This document shows, piece after piece, positions 34,120 to 45,100 of a DNA stretch of 64,000 bases (its first letter is position 1; each line of letters opens with the position of its first letter). The DNA is from Mytilus galloprovincialis. Taxonomy: Eukaryota; Mollusca; Bivalvia; Mytilida; Mytilidae. The position numbers and the translations under genes are program-made. The notes below the pieces were generated by a model. That model made no database searches. It was not told the origin of the DNA and worked only from the letters and a program-made list of their open reading frames with translations. The stretch covers positions 54,688,833-54,752,832 of the forward strand of contig NC_134851.1 of the NCBI RefSeq assembly GCF_965363235.1, given 5' to 3'.

Positions 34120-35125
34120 TGCAACGTGCTTATCGGCGAAACAAAATGTCACAAATTGATACAACGTTTATTGGAGCCTCTAATCCAACTCTGGCTACCC
34201 CACTTAGAAATATTCAAAAGGATGGCAATGTCAATAAAAAAACACATAAAGGGAATTCAGAGAATAGGCAAAATGTGGAGACTATACTTAGATGCAGAAG
34301 AAGGCAAACTTTAACTACTAGGTAGTTCTTATGAAAAAGATTACCCCCTACTTATAACCCAAACAATATAAACTACAAAATTAACAGTAGAAAAGTCAGA
34401 GTAAAGAATGTGTCTTTAACTGCAAATGATGGCCAGATACCAAGAGAACTAGAGAAGAGAAACATAAAAGTTATCTAATTATACAGTGGCAGATTGAGAA
34501 GGAAAATAACAGACTGCCAGACAGGGGACAGAGTATTTTTTTTTAGAGAAATTAGAGAAATAATTACCCAAAACAATGCAATTCATAAAATACCTAGCTA
34601 GTGTTTCACACTTCAGAAGGATAGATATTAACATTCAATTTATTTGTAGTAAATGCCTCCAGAATGGCCACTTTACAAGTGACTGTCCCAATGAATAGAT
34701 GAGTAAATGCTGCAACAAGTAGGGTCACACATTTATAGAATGTCCCATCTTTTTGAAAGAATGAAGACAAATAAAACAAAAGACCAACAAGAAAATGAAA
34801 ACCTAATTACTGAACGTAATGTCACCACAAGACAAGGAACATAACAAAATGAAGACATAGAAGAAATTACAAATCAAATCAACCAAGAATATGACACAAC
34901 AGATGAAAACACAGACCCTTCTAAAAACAAGTGTAATTTGGGAACAGAACTACAAATGACAAAAAAAGAGCCCAAGAAAATAAAAAATAAAAATAAGAAA
35001 ACATACAAGTAAAAAATGAAAGCCTTTCTCATAGTGTAGACTCAAAAACTTACGATACTGATAAACCGACTAAGAAAAAAATAAGTCTGAAACAAAAGGA
35101 CATTAACAGATTTACTACACTGTTA
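34120..35125 (+). pseudogene. Decayed gag-like ORF1 of a non-LTR retrotransposon with CCHC zinc knuckles
   Basis: Plus-strand fragments in shifting frames read KGIQRIGKMWRLYLDAEEGK (34240-34310), VRVKNVSLTANDGQIPREL (34398-34452), and GRLRRKITDCQTGDRVFF (34490-34543). A perfect zinc knuckle C-SK-C-LQNG-H-FTSD-C (34645 onward) is followed by a second in which the first Cys is Ser (SKCCNK-stop-GHTFIEC). A basic tail, KKKISLKQKDINRF, ends at about 35125. The order (RNA-binding part, then paired knuckles, then charged tail) is that of ORF1 proteins in LINEs of this type. Stops and shifts make it non-functional. It lies downstream of the LINE end at 32905, so the two are separate insertions. Confidence 0.65.
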
Positions 35126-36190
35126 TGATATTGTAATTATTATATCTATTTATGTTGGCCTAATTTCTGTTGTGTGGCCTGATAGTTGTTTACAGAATAG
35201 TCTTATAACTGTGCAGTTTAGAAATCCCTGGAACAATCAAAGATACCGATAGAATAAGTGAAACTTTCCATTTGACTTACATAACGATTCCAGATTGATC
35301 CTAAGAAAAGATGCGTTATTTAAACTTGTACATTTTTCCAGAAACTTCCGTTATAGTTTTCTAGGACTTTCCATTTATAGAATGTTCTAGAGTTTTCCGT
35401 GACAACTATATATATATATATATATATATACAGACACTGAAGTTAAACTTTTAGACTTATACTTAAACATCGATAGAAATTAGTATTCACAGCATTTGAA
35501 TTGACATTTTAATTCTACAAACAACATCATACTGGATTGTGACCTTAGTAGTGAACGTAATATTCAGATTGGATTCCGAGAAGATTTCCGGATACAGATA
35601 AAGACAAAAGATTGCACTCATATTTTGACAGTTAAATTGACAGTAATATTTGTGTAATACTTTTTGTAAACTTTTGGTATAATAAATCATGTTAAATTTT
35701 ATAATTGATTTGTGTCTTTTGTTGGCTACAATTAAAAGCTGATTTCTGGCACCAAATAGAAGGCAAGAAACTTGTATAAAAGAACACCACCAACTCCACC
35801 AGACCAAGATACAGAAAACAAGGATTCAAGAACTTAATTCAAAAATTAAAACATAGCTTTTATCTTAACATAAAAATGAAAAAAAAATAGTGTCACTTTA
35901 CAAAATGTGTATAGTCCTTTTGATTTTGACATGTTTGATGTATCATGTATTTCAAAAGCGGAATATCACAATTGCATTCCATAAATCATACACTAAGTAT
36001 CAACGTAACGGAATTAGGATGAGATATCAATATATCAGATATGAAGTTTAACAGTCACTACATGCTTAGTCAAACATAACCATAATATATTATATGTTAC
36101 ACAAAAATAGGGGATTGTACATGTACATGTACATTATAGCTACAGGTGAACAAGAAACGCACATATTTTTTCTTTCAGCCTGATTATCAA
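35126..36190. other. Non-coding DNA with an AT microsatellite
   Basis: A TA run of about 22 bases lies at 35408-35430. The remainder is AT-rich without a supported gene. Confidence 0.35.
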
Positions 36191-36214
36191 TTTATAGACT
36201 TGTTTGGTTTATTA

Positions 36215-36480
36215 GTGACGACATCAAAAGTTCAACGTAGGATAGAATAATTAATTCACATAGTTTTTTCACTGACCCTCCTACCCACTGCCCCCCCCCC
36301 CCCCCTCCCGTCTTAACTTTATTTGGGAAAAATTGATTTACCAATAGGGATATATGTAAAAATCGATTTGAGATATACAAAACTTGCAGTATTTTAACCT
36401 CTCCCCCCCCCCCCCCCCAACCTCAAAACTATTTGATTTAAGTTTTTTATTCTTCATCGATCTTTTGATGTCGTCCCTAA
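36215..36480. repeat. Poly-C tracts inside an inverted pair of CATCAAAAG words
   Basis: Runs of 16 or more C lie at about 36292-36304 and 36402-36418. GACGACATCAAAAG at 36217 is inverted as CTTTTGATGTCGTCC at 36461, and that line recurs at 37117. This may be a degenerate foldback element. Confidence 0.4.
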
Positions 36481-36756
36481 CTTATCAAGAATTTATAAAG
36501 TAAGACATGTTTGAATGGATGCTATGATTATATTTACCTGTTGCTAACTTTGTATTTACATCTCATATTCTGTTGTGCTGTTTTCCTGTTGGTATGGCAT
36601 TGATGTTTTTACAACTTTGGTTGACACATAAAACTTTCAAGACAGCAGCTAGGCCACATGTTGTTACATTTAAACAATTTTATAAAGAGAGTGGAAGACT
36701 ACATTGTTTGCACGCAGCGAGATGATCTGCCAATACCCCAAGTTCTACAACGTTAC

Positions 36757-36977
36757 CTTCTTCCATTTCTCCAACTATCGTCTGATGTTATGTTTACATT
36801 GTTTTCATCTACGACTTCCTCTTGTATACAATTTGACAAGTCTGGTTGTTTATATGAAGATGAGGGATATGAAGTTGTATATGCATGATCTAGTAGTACT
36901 GTGCGAGCCGTTTGTCTGATGTTCTGACCGTTTCTAATTGACTCGATTTTCTGTTTCTGTTTACAAGACAGAAATCC
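36757..36977 (-). CDS. Possible internal exon (weak)
   Basis: Minus-strand acceptor TTTGGACAG and donor AAGAAG|GTAACG bound 221 bases open in one frame (phase 0 in, phase 2 out). The product is a hydrophilic stretch of about 73 residues: GFLSCKQKQKIESIRN, then TTSYPSSSYKQPDLSN, then EEVVDENNVNITSDDSW. The style resembles a cytoplasmic tail, and the GC content exceeds the flanks. No partner exons or family are recognised, and a plus-strand frame overlaps it, so this is tentative. Confidence 0.25.
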
Positions 36978-37512
36978 CTGTCCAAACCTTCCCATTGAAT
37001 AAAAATCTTATAAAAATAGCAACGATGTATATTAAAAGTAAATTAGATATAAAAGTTTGACGTAAATTGGTTAAAAAATGTTCAAATATACTGGTAAACG
37101 ATGTGTTCACGGGTCTTTTGATGTCGTCCACAATTGCCGGAATTAGGCGAAATGCCGCGTAAATATTATTGTCGTATATTCTGGATTATTTTGACATCTA
37201 AAATTGTTTTAAAATCAAACTTTCACTAAAAATAAGGTAAGATATAATATCTGATAACTTTGAGTAAAATACATTTTATTAAATTTAATGAAACATAAAA
37301 AGTATATTACGGCATTCATTCTCAACTACGGTGCGCAAACTGTGTCAAAATAGTGAGTAGCGAACATCCTTAAGATGTTAGGATTGATTACACGAGCACT
37401 TCTGTATTTTATCAACACATTTTCTTTTCAGAAAAGCAACTCAAAAATATTTACAGAAATGGGTTATCCCATAACTATTTTTAGTAACAAATCTAACATT
37501 AATAACAACAAG
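36978..37512. other. Non-coding DNA
   Basis: Apart from the third TCTTTTGATGTCGTCC word at 37116 nothing is recognised. Confidence 0.3.
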
Positions 37513-37724
37513 TACTGTGGATTCATTTATTTTCGTGGGTATCAATTTTAGTAGATTGCTGAACACTTGTATATTCGTGGATATTTGACTTCGTGGTTTT
37601 GCCAATCTCTGCATATAAAGCCTATTGAAAACATGTTAACCATTGACCATTTGAATTCGTGATTCACCTGTACCCCGAATCCCACGAAAAGTGGTATCCA
37701 ACGAATAATAATTAATCCACATTA
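37513..37724. mobile_element. MITE with CTGTGGATTCATT termini
   Basis: TACTGTGGATTCATTTATTT and TCGTGGGTATCA at the left are inverted at the right as GGTATCCAACGAATAATAAT and TAATCCACAT, next to TA. TA flanks suggest Tc1/mariner-type mobilisation. I know this terminus as a frequent molluscan repeat. Confidence 0.7.
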
Positions 37725-38480
37725 TAAGGTTATTAAATCGCAACAAAAAGTAAATGAAAAAAAAACGGTAATACTTATATTATCTGTTCGGACAATTACC
37801 TACTATCTAATCTGGTCTAATAAAATCAAAAATCAACTAAAGTAATTAAAGTATTATTTATTTATATATATATACATAAGATTTCATCTTAATTTGACAC
37901 GATGATACTGTTTGTAGAAAGATTTGTTCATATGCATAAACAAAAGTTATTTAACACGGTAATGAAACCGTGTAGTAAACGAAATACTTTCTGTTATAAA
38001 ACTTGTTGTATTACTATAACACAATGTGCCATTTAATAGTTGATATGTAACAGCTTTAAACCACTAAAAGCTAAAAATAAATCACAATGTGAGTAATTCA
38101 ATGGATTGTACATTAAATATTGATAAGGGATGTTTGTAAATTTATTAATTTCACTTAACATTTATGAAATTACAGTATTTTTTATATGCATCAGTATGTT
38201 TTCATTTTGCCTGGAGAATTCAAATCAATAATGGATTTTTTAACAGAGAGAACATGTAATTTTTTTTTATTGTATTGTTTAGGATTGTGCAAATGTTATG
38301 TTTGTTAAAATCCCAAACAAAATAGAATCTGTTATGCAAGAACAGACAGATAAAATAAGGAAAATTTGTTTGCGTGACTTTGAATATCAGTTTGTTGTCA
38401 ATAGATATACATCAGTTTAAACAAATGCATACCGATATTTTGATTAAAAGGGTTTTATATTTAATTTTGGCTTGATCAAT
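37725..38480. other. Non-coding DNA upstream of the PAN-EGF-CUB gene
   Basis: AT-rich with no open frame or repeat that I can name. Confidence 0.3.
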
Positions 38481-38519
38481 TCTAAAAGTAATGGAAATGG
38501 TGTAGGAGTATTAAGTTTA

Positions 38520-38755
38520 AACTCCAGAAACAACCAATAAAATCAAAGCGATATCTACTGCGCAATATTGTATCAAGTTTAACTTCAAAATGAACAGGCG
38601 ATAGAAAAAACCAACAAAATCAAGAAACCAAAGCGATAACTACGGCGCAATAGTGTATCAAGGTTAAGTTCAAAAAGAACTGGCGATAGAAACAACCAAT
38701 TAAATCTCGACGCAAAAGTGCACAGCTACAGCGCAGTGATACAATTATAACCACC
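38520..38755 (+). repeat. Degenerate repeat of about 100 bp, two and a half units
   Basis: The line AAACAACCAATAAAATCAA... AGCGATATCTACTGCGCAAT followed by GTATCAAGTTTAACTTCAAA recurs about 100 bp later with substitutions, and a third partial unit ends near 38745 (CTACAGCGCAGTGATAC). It lies immediately upstream of the promoter region at 38761. Confidence 0.65.
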
Positions 38756-38760
38756 AAGAA

Positions 38761-38860
38761 AACCATATATAACTAACATCACACGAATAAGCATATATTA
38801 TCCCACGTGAGATAATTTCATATAATAATCTTAACTAAAGGCACCGAATTGAGGGCTACA
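38761..38860 (+). promoter_or_regulatory. Putative promoter and 5' leader of the PAN-EGF-CUB gene
   Basis: A TATA-like TATATAAC at 38766-38773 and a perfect E-box CACGTG at 38804-38809 lie 95 and 57 bases before the ATG at 38861. If the TATA box is used, the transcript starts near 38797 with a leader of about 65 bases. The call rests on motif position only. Confidence 0.35.
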
Positions 38861-39166
38861 ATGTTGGTACACTTTCCTGAATTTTTCATTTTAATGTCGG
38901 TTTTTAAAATTATTGAGGGAATTTCACTTAACGTTACTGGTTCTTCGTTTACCAAAAACAAATATAGTGATTCGCATGTAATCTTGGCCTTAGATAAAGT
39001 TGGTCCATTGATGTGCGTATGGGATTGCTTTGTGTACAAGGGGTGCAATGCTGTGAATTATAACAGAATTCGTTTAGATTGTGAATTACTGCATGTTTCT
39101 TTTCCTGGAGACAATATAACTGATATGGAAGGATCATTCTATACAGATATTGTTGGCTGGAAAATG
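38861..39166 (+). CDS. Exon 1: signal peptide and PAN/apple-like domain
   Basis: The ATG at 38861 is the first in the frame. Residues 1-22 ([20 protein letters not shown]) form a signal peptide. Cys 52, 56, 62 and 74 sit in [18 protein letters not shown] and LDCELL, the core of a PAN/apple domain (C-x3-C-x5-C...C). N-V-T at 24-26 and N-I-T at 85-87 are N-glycosylation sites. The donor ATG|GTAAGT at 39166/39167 is ideal and leaves phase 0. Confidence 0.8.
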
Positions 39167-42100
39167 GTAAGTTGGTGTCATTTGAGATTTGTGTTTTTTC
39201 TATGTTATAAATTATCAATCAGTATATCAGACACAAATACTTTGACACATAATTCAGTATGTATGGTGAGTATGGTTGTCAAACGTACACTTGATAGATA
39301 AATATTATATCAAAGTTCTAAATTTTGTAAAAAAACAAACATACGAGGAAAAAAATAATATTTTCAAATCCATATAAAAAAACTTCTTTCAAATTACCAA
39401 TCGACACAGTCTCAAATATATCGATATCCATGATTTTGAATTTTACCAGACATAGCTGCTTTTATGCTTTTAAACTCCTTATATATCAGGATAGGAGCAA
39501 AATCAGCAATAACCACTTCCTTTTGAGATATTGTAACAAAAACTTACTTGTAAGCAACAGCCATTATTAAAAGATGTTTTTCTTACATAATTGTCTTATT
39601 AAATCGTATACTACCCAGAAATTGAATATATAATTTAGGAAGGCGTAACCTCATAATTGTTTTGATCCAATATATGTGTGAAATTGCCGTGTCAATTCTT
39701 TTGGCGTCAGTTATTGTGATATTACAGATGATATTATCAACCATACCAACTTGTTTGAACTCGCAACATAAAAACAGCATGTAAGAAGCACGTTCGTGCA
39801 AATTTCATAATGTAGACAATATTTTGTATATTTATAGGATAAAGACCAATGCACTCCAAACCCATGTGAAGTTGGTACAAAATGCATTTCCGCCGTGTAC
39901 ACTAATCATATTTGCATATCATTTGGTAAGTAAATTCATTCCATGAAAAAGGAATCTCAAAATTACTTTAATTTTGCAACTTTCTTTCATAAGTGTATGT
40001 TTGCGCTATATTAAACATCTTTTATGGTACGTTCTTCTTTGGTTTAAGATACATAGCCATGTTTTTATAAATTTGTTCACTAAATCAAAATGTCTGCCTT
40101 TCTGGCGTGTAGTATAGGTCCACCTCAAAATACAAAAGATAAACATTTTCCTATAAGTATCGAAATAGTTCTATCATGCCAACTTTATGTTCATTTTAAC
40201 ATGAAAAGGTATTATATTTGTCAACATTTAACAATTCGCATAATACGCTCTGTATTAAGATAATGAGGAGAAATTCTCTATTCCCGATTTCAAGGTCAAA
40301 ATCTGTTCCCGATATAAAATTATTTAGTTAGAAAATAATTTATTTTGTGACATTTAATAGACCAATGGCGTAAAATCTACTTTAAAATCTAAAATCGAAA
40401 CAGTTAGATAAAATTGTCATATCATTTATATATTTTTGCAAAAAAAATATTTCAAATAGTTTCAAATAAACCAGATACAATGTAGGAAAGATCAACTTCG
40501 TTTTCTTCGAACATTTTTATTCTAAAAACATATTTATAGATTACAAATTAAAGTAAAAACCGAAGTGAAGTAAAAGACATCAGGTTTAATTCCGAATCCA
40601 TGATTTGTTTTAGTTGAAATTGGACATTTCTGCAGTGATCGTTTTTATATTGCACTGTTATTAGATATTTATAAAAAGAAATGTAGTATGATTGTCAATG
40701 AGACAACTTTCCACAAGAGACCAAATTACACAGAAATAAGAAAATTTCGGCTACCGTGCGGCCTTCAACAATGAGCAAAGTCAGTTATAAAAGGCCCTGT
40801 GATGGCATTTTAAAATTATTTCAAACGAGACAACTATCGGCGTAATTTATGTACAAAAAATGAACGAAAAACAAATATGTAACGCATAAAAAAATGTGTC
40901 CGTTTTCATGAATACATAGGTACTTTATTTGGCCTTTGTAACATTTTTTCGAACGTCACTGGTGAATCTATTGATGAGTTTATTTCCACACATGTCTTCT
41001 ATGATTCTTTTTGGAATATGAAACTTAAAACAAACATTCAATAGACAGATAAATCTTTTTATATTTAAGATGCACCTTGTGACGTTCACCCTTGTCTGAA
41101 TAATGGTGTTTGTAGAAACATGGTCAATAGTTACAGATGTATTTGTCCAAATGGTTATCATGGCGATCGTTGTGAAAGTAAGTAGCTTAAATGCCAATAA
41201 GAAACATTTGATGGATGAGGTCGCATAATCACATAACATTGTCCACATATCTAAGGAAGTAGTATAAATCGAGTGTCACTGATGAGTATTTTGTACATTT
41301 ATTTCAGTATGTGTCTGGCGTACAAATTGTTGAATTAAATTTTTTAATCGTAAAACTGTTGCTTTTATATAACAATTTTTGTTCATCAAATCGAAATGAC
41401 TGCCGTTTTGGTGTGTGTCCCCTGTGAAGTACAAAACTTCAAAATTTTTCCTATAAGTTTCAAAATATTTATATCTTGTTAAGCTCTATGCAATTTGTCA
41501 ATTTAAGACTTCGTTTCTGTTAATATTCAGATATTGTCAAACATAATGCATACCCATATTAAAATGATAAAACAGCATGACATGCAAGAATTATTTATTA
41601 ATTAAGTGAAGGGGATGTTGACACTCATTGAAACATGGCCAATAGTTACAGATGTATTTGTACAAATGGTTACAACGAAGATCATTGTGACAGAAAGTAC
41701 TTCTAGATATTGTTGTAGCTTAAATGGAAGAGGTCGCATTATCACAATGTCTATATAACTAAGGAACTACATATCGAGCGTCTTGTAAATAAAACACATG
41801 TCTGGCGTACATTTCAAGTCTGGTATCTAAGATACTTTTTTTCTTACTATGACAGTATAATGAATTCACGATGTATTATAGATACACCTTGTGACGTTAA
41901 TCTCTGTCTTAATAATGGTGAATGCAGAAATATAACTAGTGATTACATATGTAATTGTCCAGAAGGTTACGATGGCGATAATTGTGAATGTAAGTATTTC
42001 TAGCTTATCGTTCAGCTTGAAGATCATGCTATTCCCTAATTTATTGTATGGTACCCATATTTGTCTCTTCCTAAACGTTTATAATATTTGAACAGCAGTA

Positions 42101-45100
42101 CATGTAAACTACTGTCGCCTAAATTTATTTATAATATTTGTTATTTAGCCATGAAAGCAATATATTACTACATGTTAAAATGACAAGACGAGGAATTTGT
42201 TGACAAAACTCGCATTATCTCAAAATAAAATATAATCATCTCATATGTTTATAATCTCTTAGTGGTTCAACTTATGTTTCAGTTATGTTGTTTTACATTT
42301 TAAAGGCAAATTATGCTTTTAAACTACAAATTTTAATATTAAGAAAATCAATGAAACATTTGACCTTGCAAAAAATGTTGTGCTTGCTGAACTTTTATAC
42401 GATTTCTTTTCACAGCACCTTTTAATTTTTGTACTTTGTATGGTGTATTTGTTGATTCGTTGTAAAATTGTACAATAGAAAAACCAAGGATATGAGGTAT
42501 CAATCAATTGAAAAACAATTATAGAATAACTAATCGAAGAATTCAAATAGAGAAAAATATTCAACGAGTGACCGAACAACACATTAATTTAAGAATGCGC
42601 GTAGCGCATGAGTTAATTATAAGTGTTGTTCGGTCACGAGTTGAATATTTTTCGATATTTGAATTCTTTAATTAGTTATTCTTTTTATTATATTGGCAAA
42701 TGGCTTTTTTTAAAGAAATTAATGTAAAACATGTAAGGAACTATATTTTTTTTCTACGCATTTACAGTTTGTTTTGATCCGCCGTTATCGACTTCTTGAC
42801 AACGCCTATTGTTGTATGACGTCAGAGAGTGAAATAACCACGTTTATTTCACATGTGAAATTATCGGGTTTTTTTAACTGGGAAATCTATGTAATTCATT
42901 GCAACCAATGTAATACATAAAGGCAACAGTAGTATACCGCTGTTCAAAACTCATAAATCCAGGGACAAAAAAAAAAATCGGGGTAACAAACTAAAACCGA
43001 GGGAAACGCATTAAATATAAGAGGAGAACAACGACATAACACCGAAACGTAACACACACAGAAACGGACCAACCATCAGACAAAACACCACGAGAATAAC
43101 AAATATAACATGAAAACCAAATACATGAATTAGGGATAGACAAGTACCGTGCCACGTCTGATCTCAATATCTCAAAAATAAGAGAAAACACAAACGACTC
43201 AACGTTAAAATGCAACACACACAGAAACGAACAATAATATAACAATGGCCATCTTCCTGACTTGGTACAGGACACTTAATAAATCAGTTTATGCACTGCA
43301 AAAACACACAAAAAACAGAGGAACATGTTCTTGAGAGGACTTTTTTAAAGTTTAGAGTGTAGTTTACGACATATACGATATAGAGATATATGTTAATTTA
43401 GTTTAAACAATACTTTATTCAAATAAATTGAATTGGATTGGGCAATAGGCATAGCTTATGTAAACCCTCTCCACAATATAGAGATATATATAGATATAGC
43501 TTGATTGTTAGTTTTAAAAAGCATTCGAGGAGGACGTTGGGAAACCCTTACAAACAGACAGATATTTTTAATTCTAATGAATCGATTCACAGAAAAACAA
43601 AACAGATATATAATTCGAAAAAGAATAATGCGGACAAAACCCTTGGCAACCATGATATAATTAGCATTAATAGAATAACATGAACTTTAATATTTGCAAT
43701 AACTGATTTACAAATTTGCTTATAACTTAATGTGTATGTTTCTAACTTTTCGTCAAATTTAGGAAATCATTTTATTAAAATGATTAAGGCAACAGTTATT
43801 ACATGTTCTATAATAATAATAATTCTCCCGAATAAAGGGATGAAATGTACTCTTGTAATATTAAACATATTTTTTAGGGAATAACAGACTCTTTACAGAG
43901 TCATCGGACATACTTAGTTCTCCGAACTACCCTGGCAATTATACAAATAACCTAAAGTACAAATATTTTATTGGAGTGCAAGTTGGACAAAGAATCACCC
44001 TGACATTTTCGAGAATTGTTACGGAAAAATGCTGTGATTCATTCAGGTGAGAAAAATGCATCAACTGAAATAAATACAAAATGTCTGAATCTTATCAGTA
44101 TAACAGATATATTATCTATATTTTTTCACGATTTCATTTTAATCATGATTAAAAAGTCTTAAGAAAAAAGAGGAAAATTCCACACAGGGAGGTGGGCCTC
44201 AGCTGGCCCCTTACTAAATCTATGAATTATGTCTGTTTGAATGTCAAACTTAACTCCAAAACATATAAATGAACTTAAATTAAAAAAAAACAATATACAA
44301 GACTAACAAAAGCCATAGGCTCCCGTCTTAAAACAGGCGCAAAATTGCGGCGGGGTTAAACATGTTTCGTGAGATCTCATCCTTTCCCCTATTCCTCTAG
44401 ACAATTTAGAATAAAGAAACACAAAACAATACGCACAGTTAAACTAATTAAGACAATTTGTTTTATTTGTTTATCTTCCTTTTTATAATTTAATTTGTGT
44501 ACAATTTTCCACTACAATAAACTTTAGTTTAACTCAATAACATATATGTCTAAATTCCATTGAAGGACAATAACAACAGAGGGAATCAAATTTAAACCAA
44601 AAAAAAAAAAAACCAGACCTTCATCATTGTCACACCCTCTAACAAACCCTTCACTTAAAAAATTGTTTCCCCGTTACATTTTTTGTATGATGGCGCTTTC
44701 CCCACACGATTAATGTATATATGTACATATGCAATACATCAGAATACATTGTATAGTACAATTGTAAATGATATATTTGTCCTGGTAAAACAAGTCTGGG
44801 CGGATAAATATTTTCAGTATAAAAAGTCCATGGTTACAGAAGCTACTAGTAGATTTAGTCCGATGTCCCCAGACTAATTTCCTAGGACACATGACCTATG
44901 AAATCCTACAAAAAGTTCAATTACATATACACAATGGAAATTTAAATGTTATGTTTTAATATTGTTAAAGAAGAGTGGGGTAGTAAATTTTTTAAAATAA
45001 AATTCATGTCCCAGACTAATTTCCCTAGGAAATCATGTCCATGTCATTAATATTCTAGGTAAAAATAGCCATGCCCTTAATTGTAAAAAGTTAATTTAAC

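Noticed and set aside
38818-39218. Two minus-strand frames
   Set aside because: Antisense to the PAN-domain exon 1.
40925-41248. 107-codon minus-strand frame
   Set aside because: It is antisense to EGF exon 3, whose six-cysteine pattern and splice sites are decisive.
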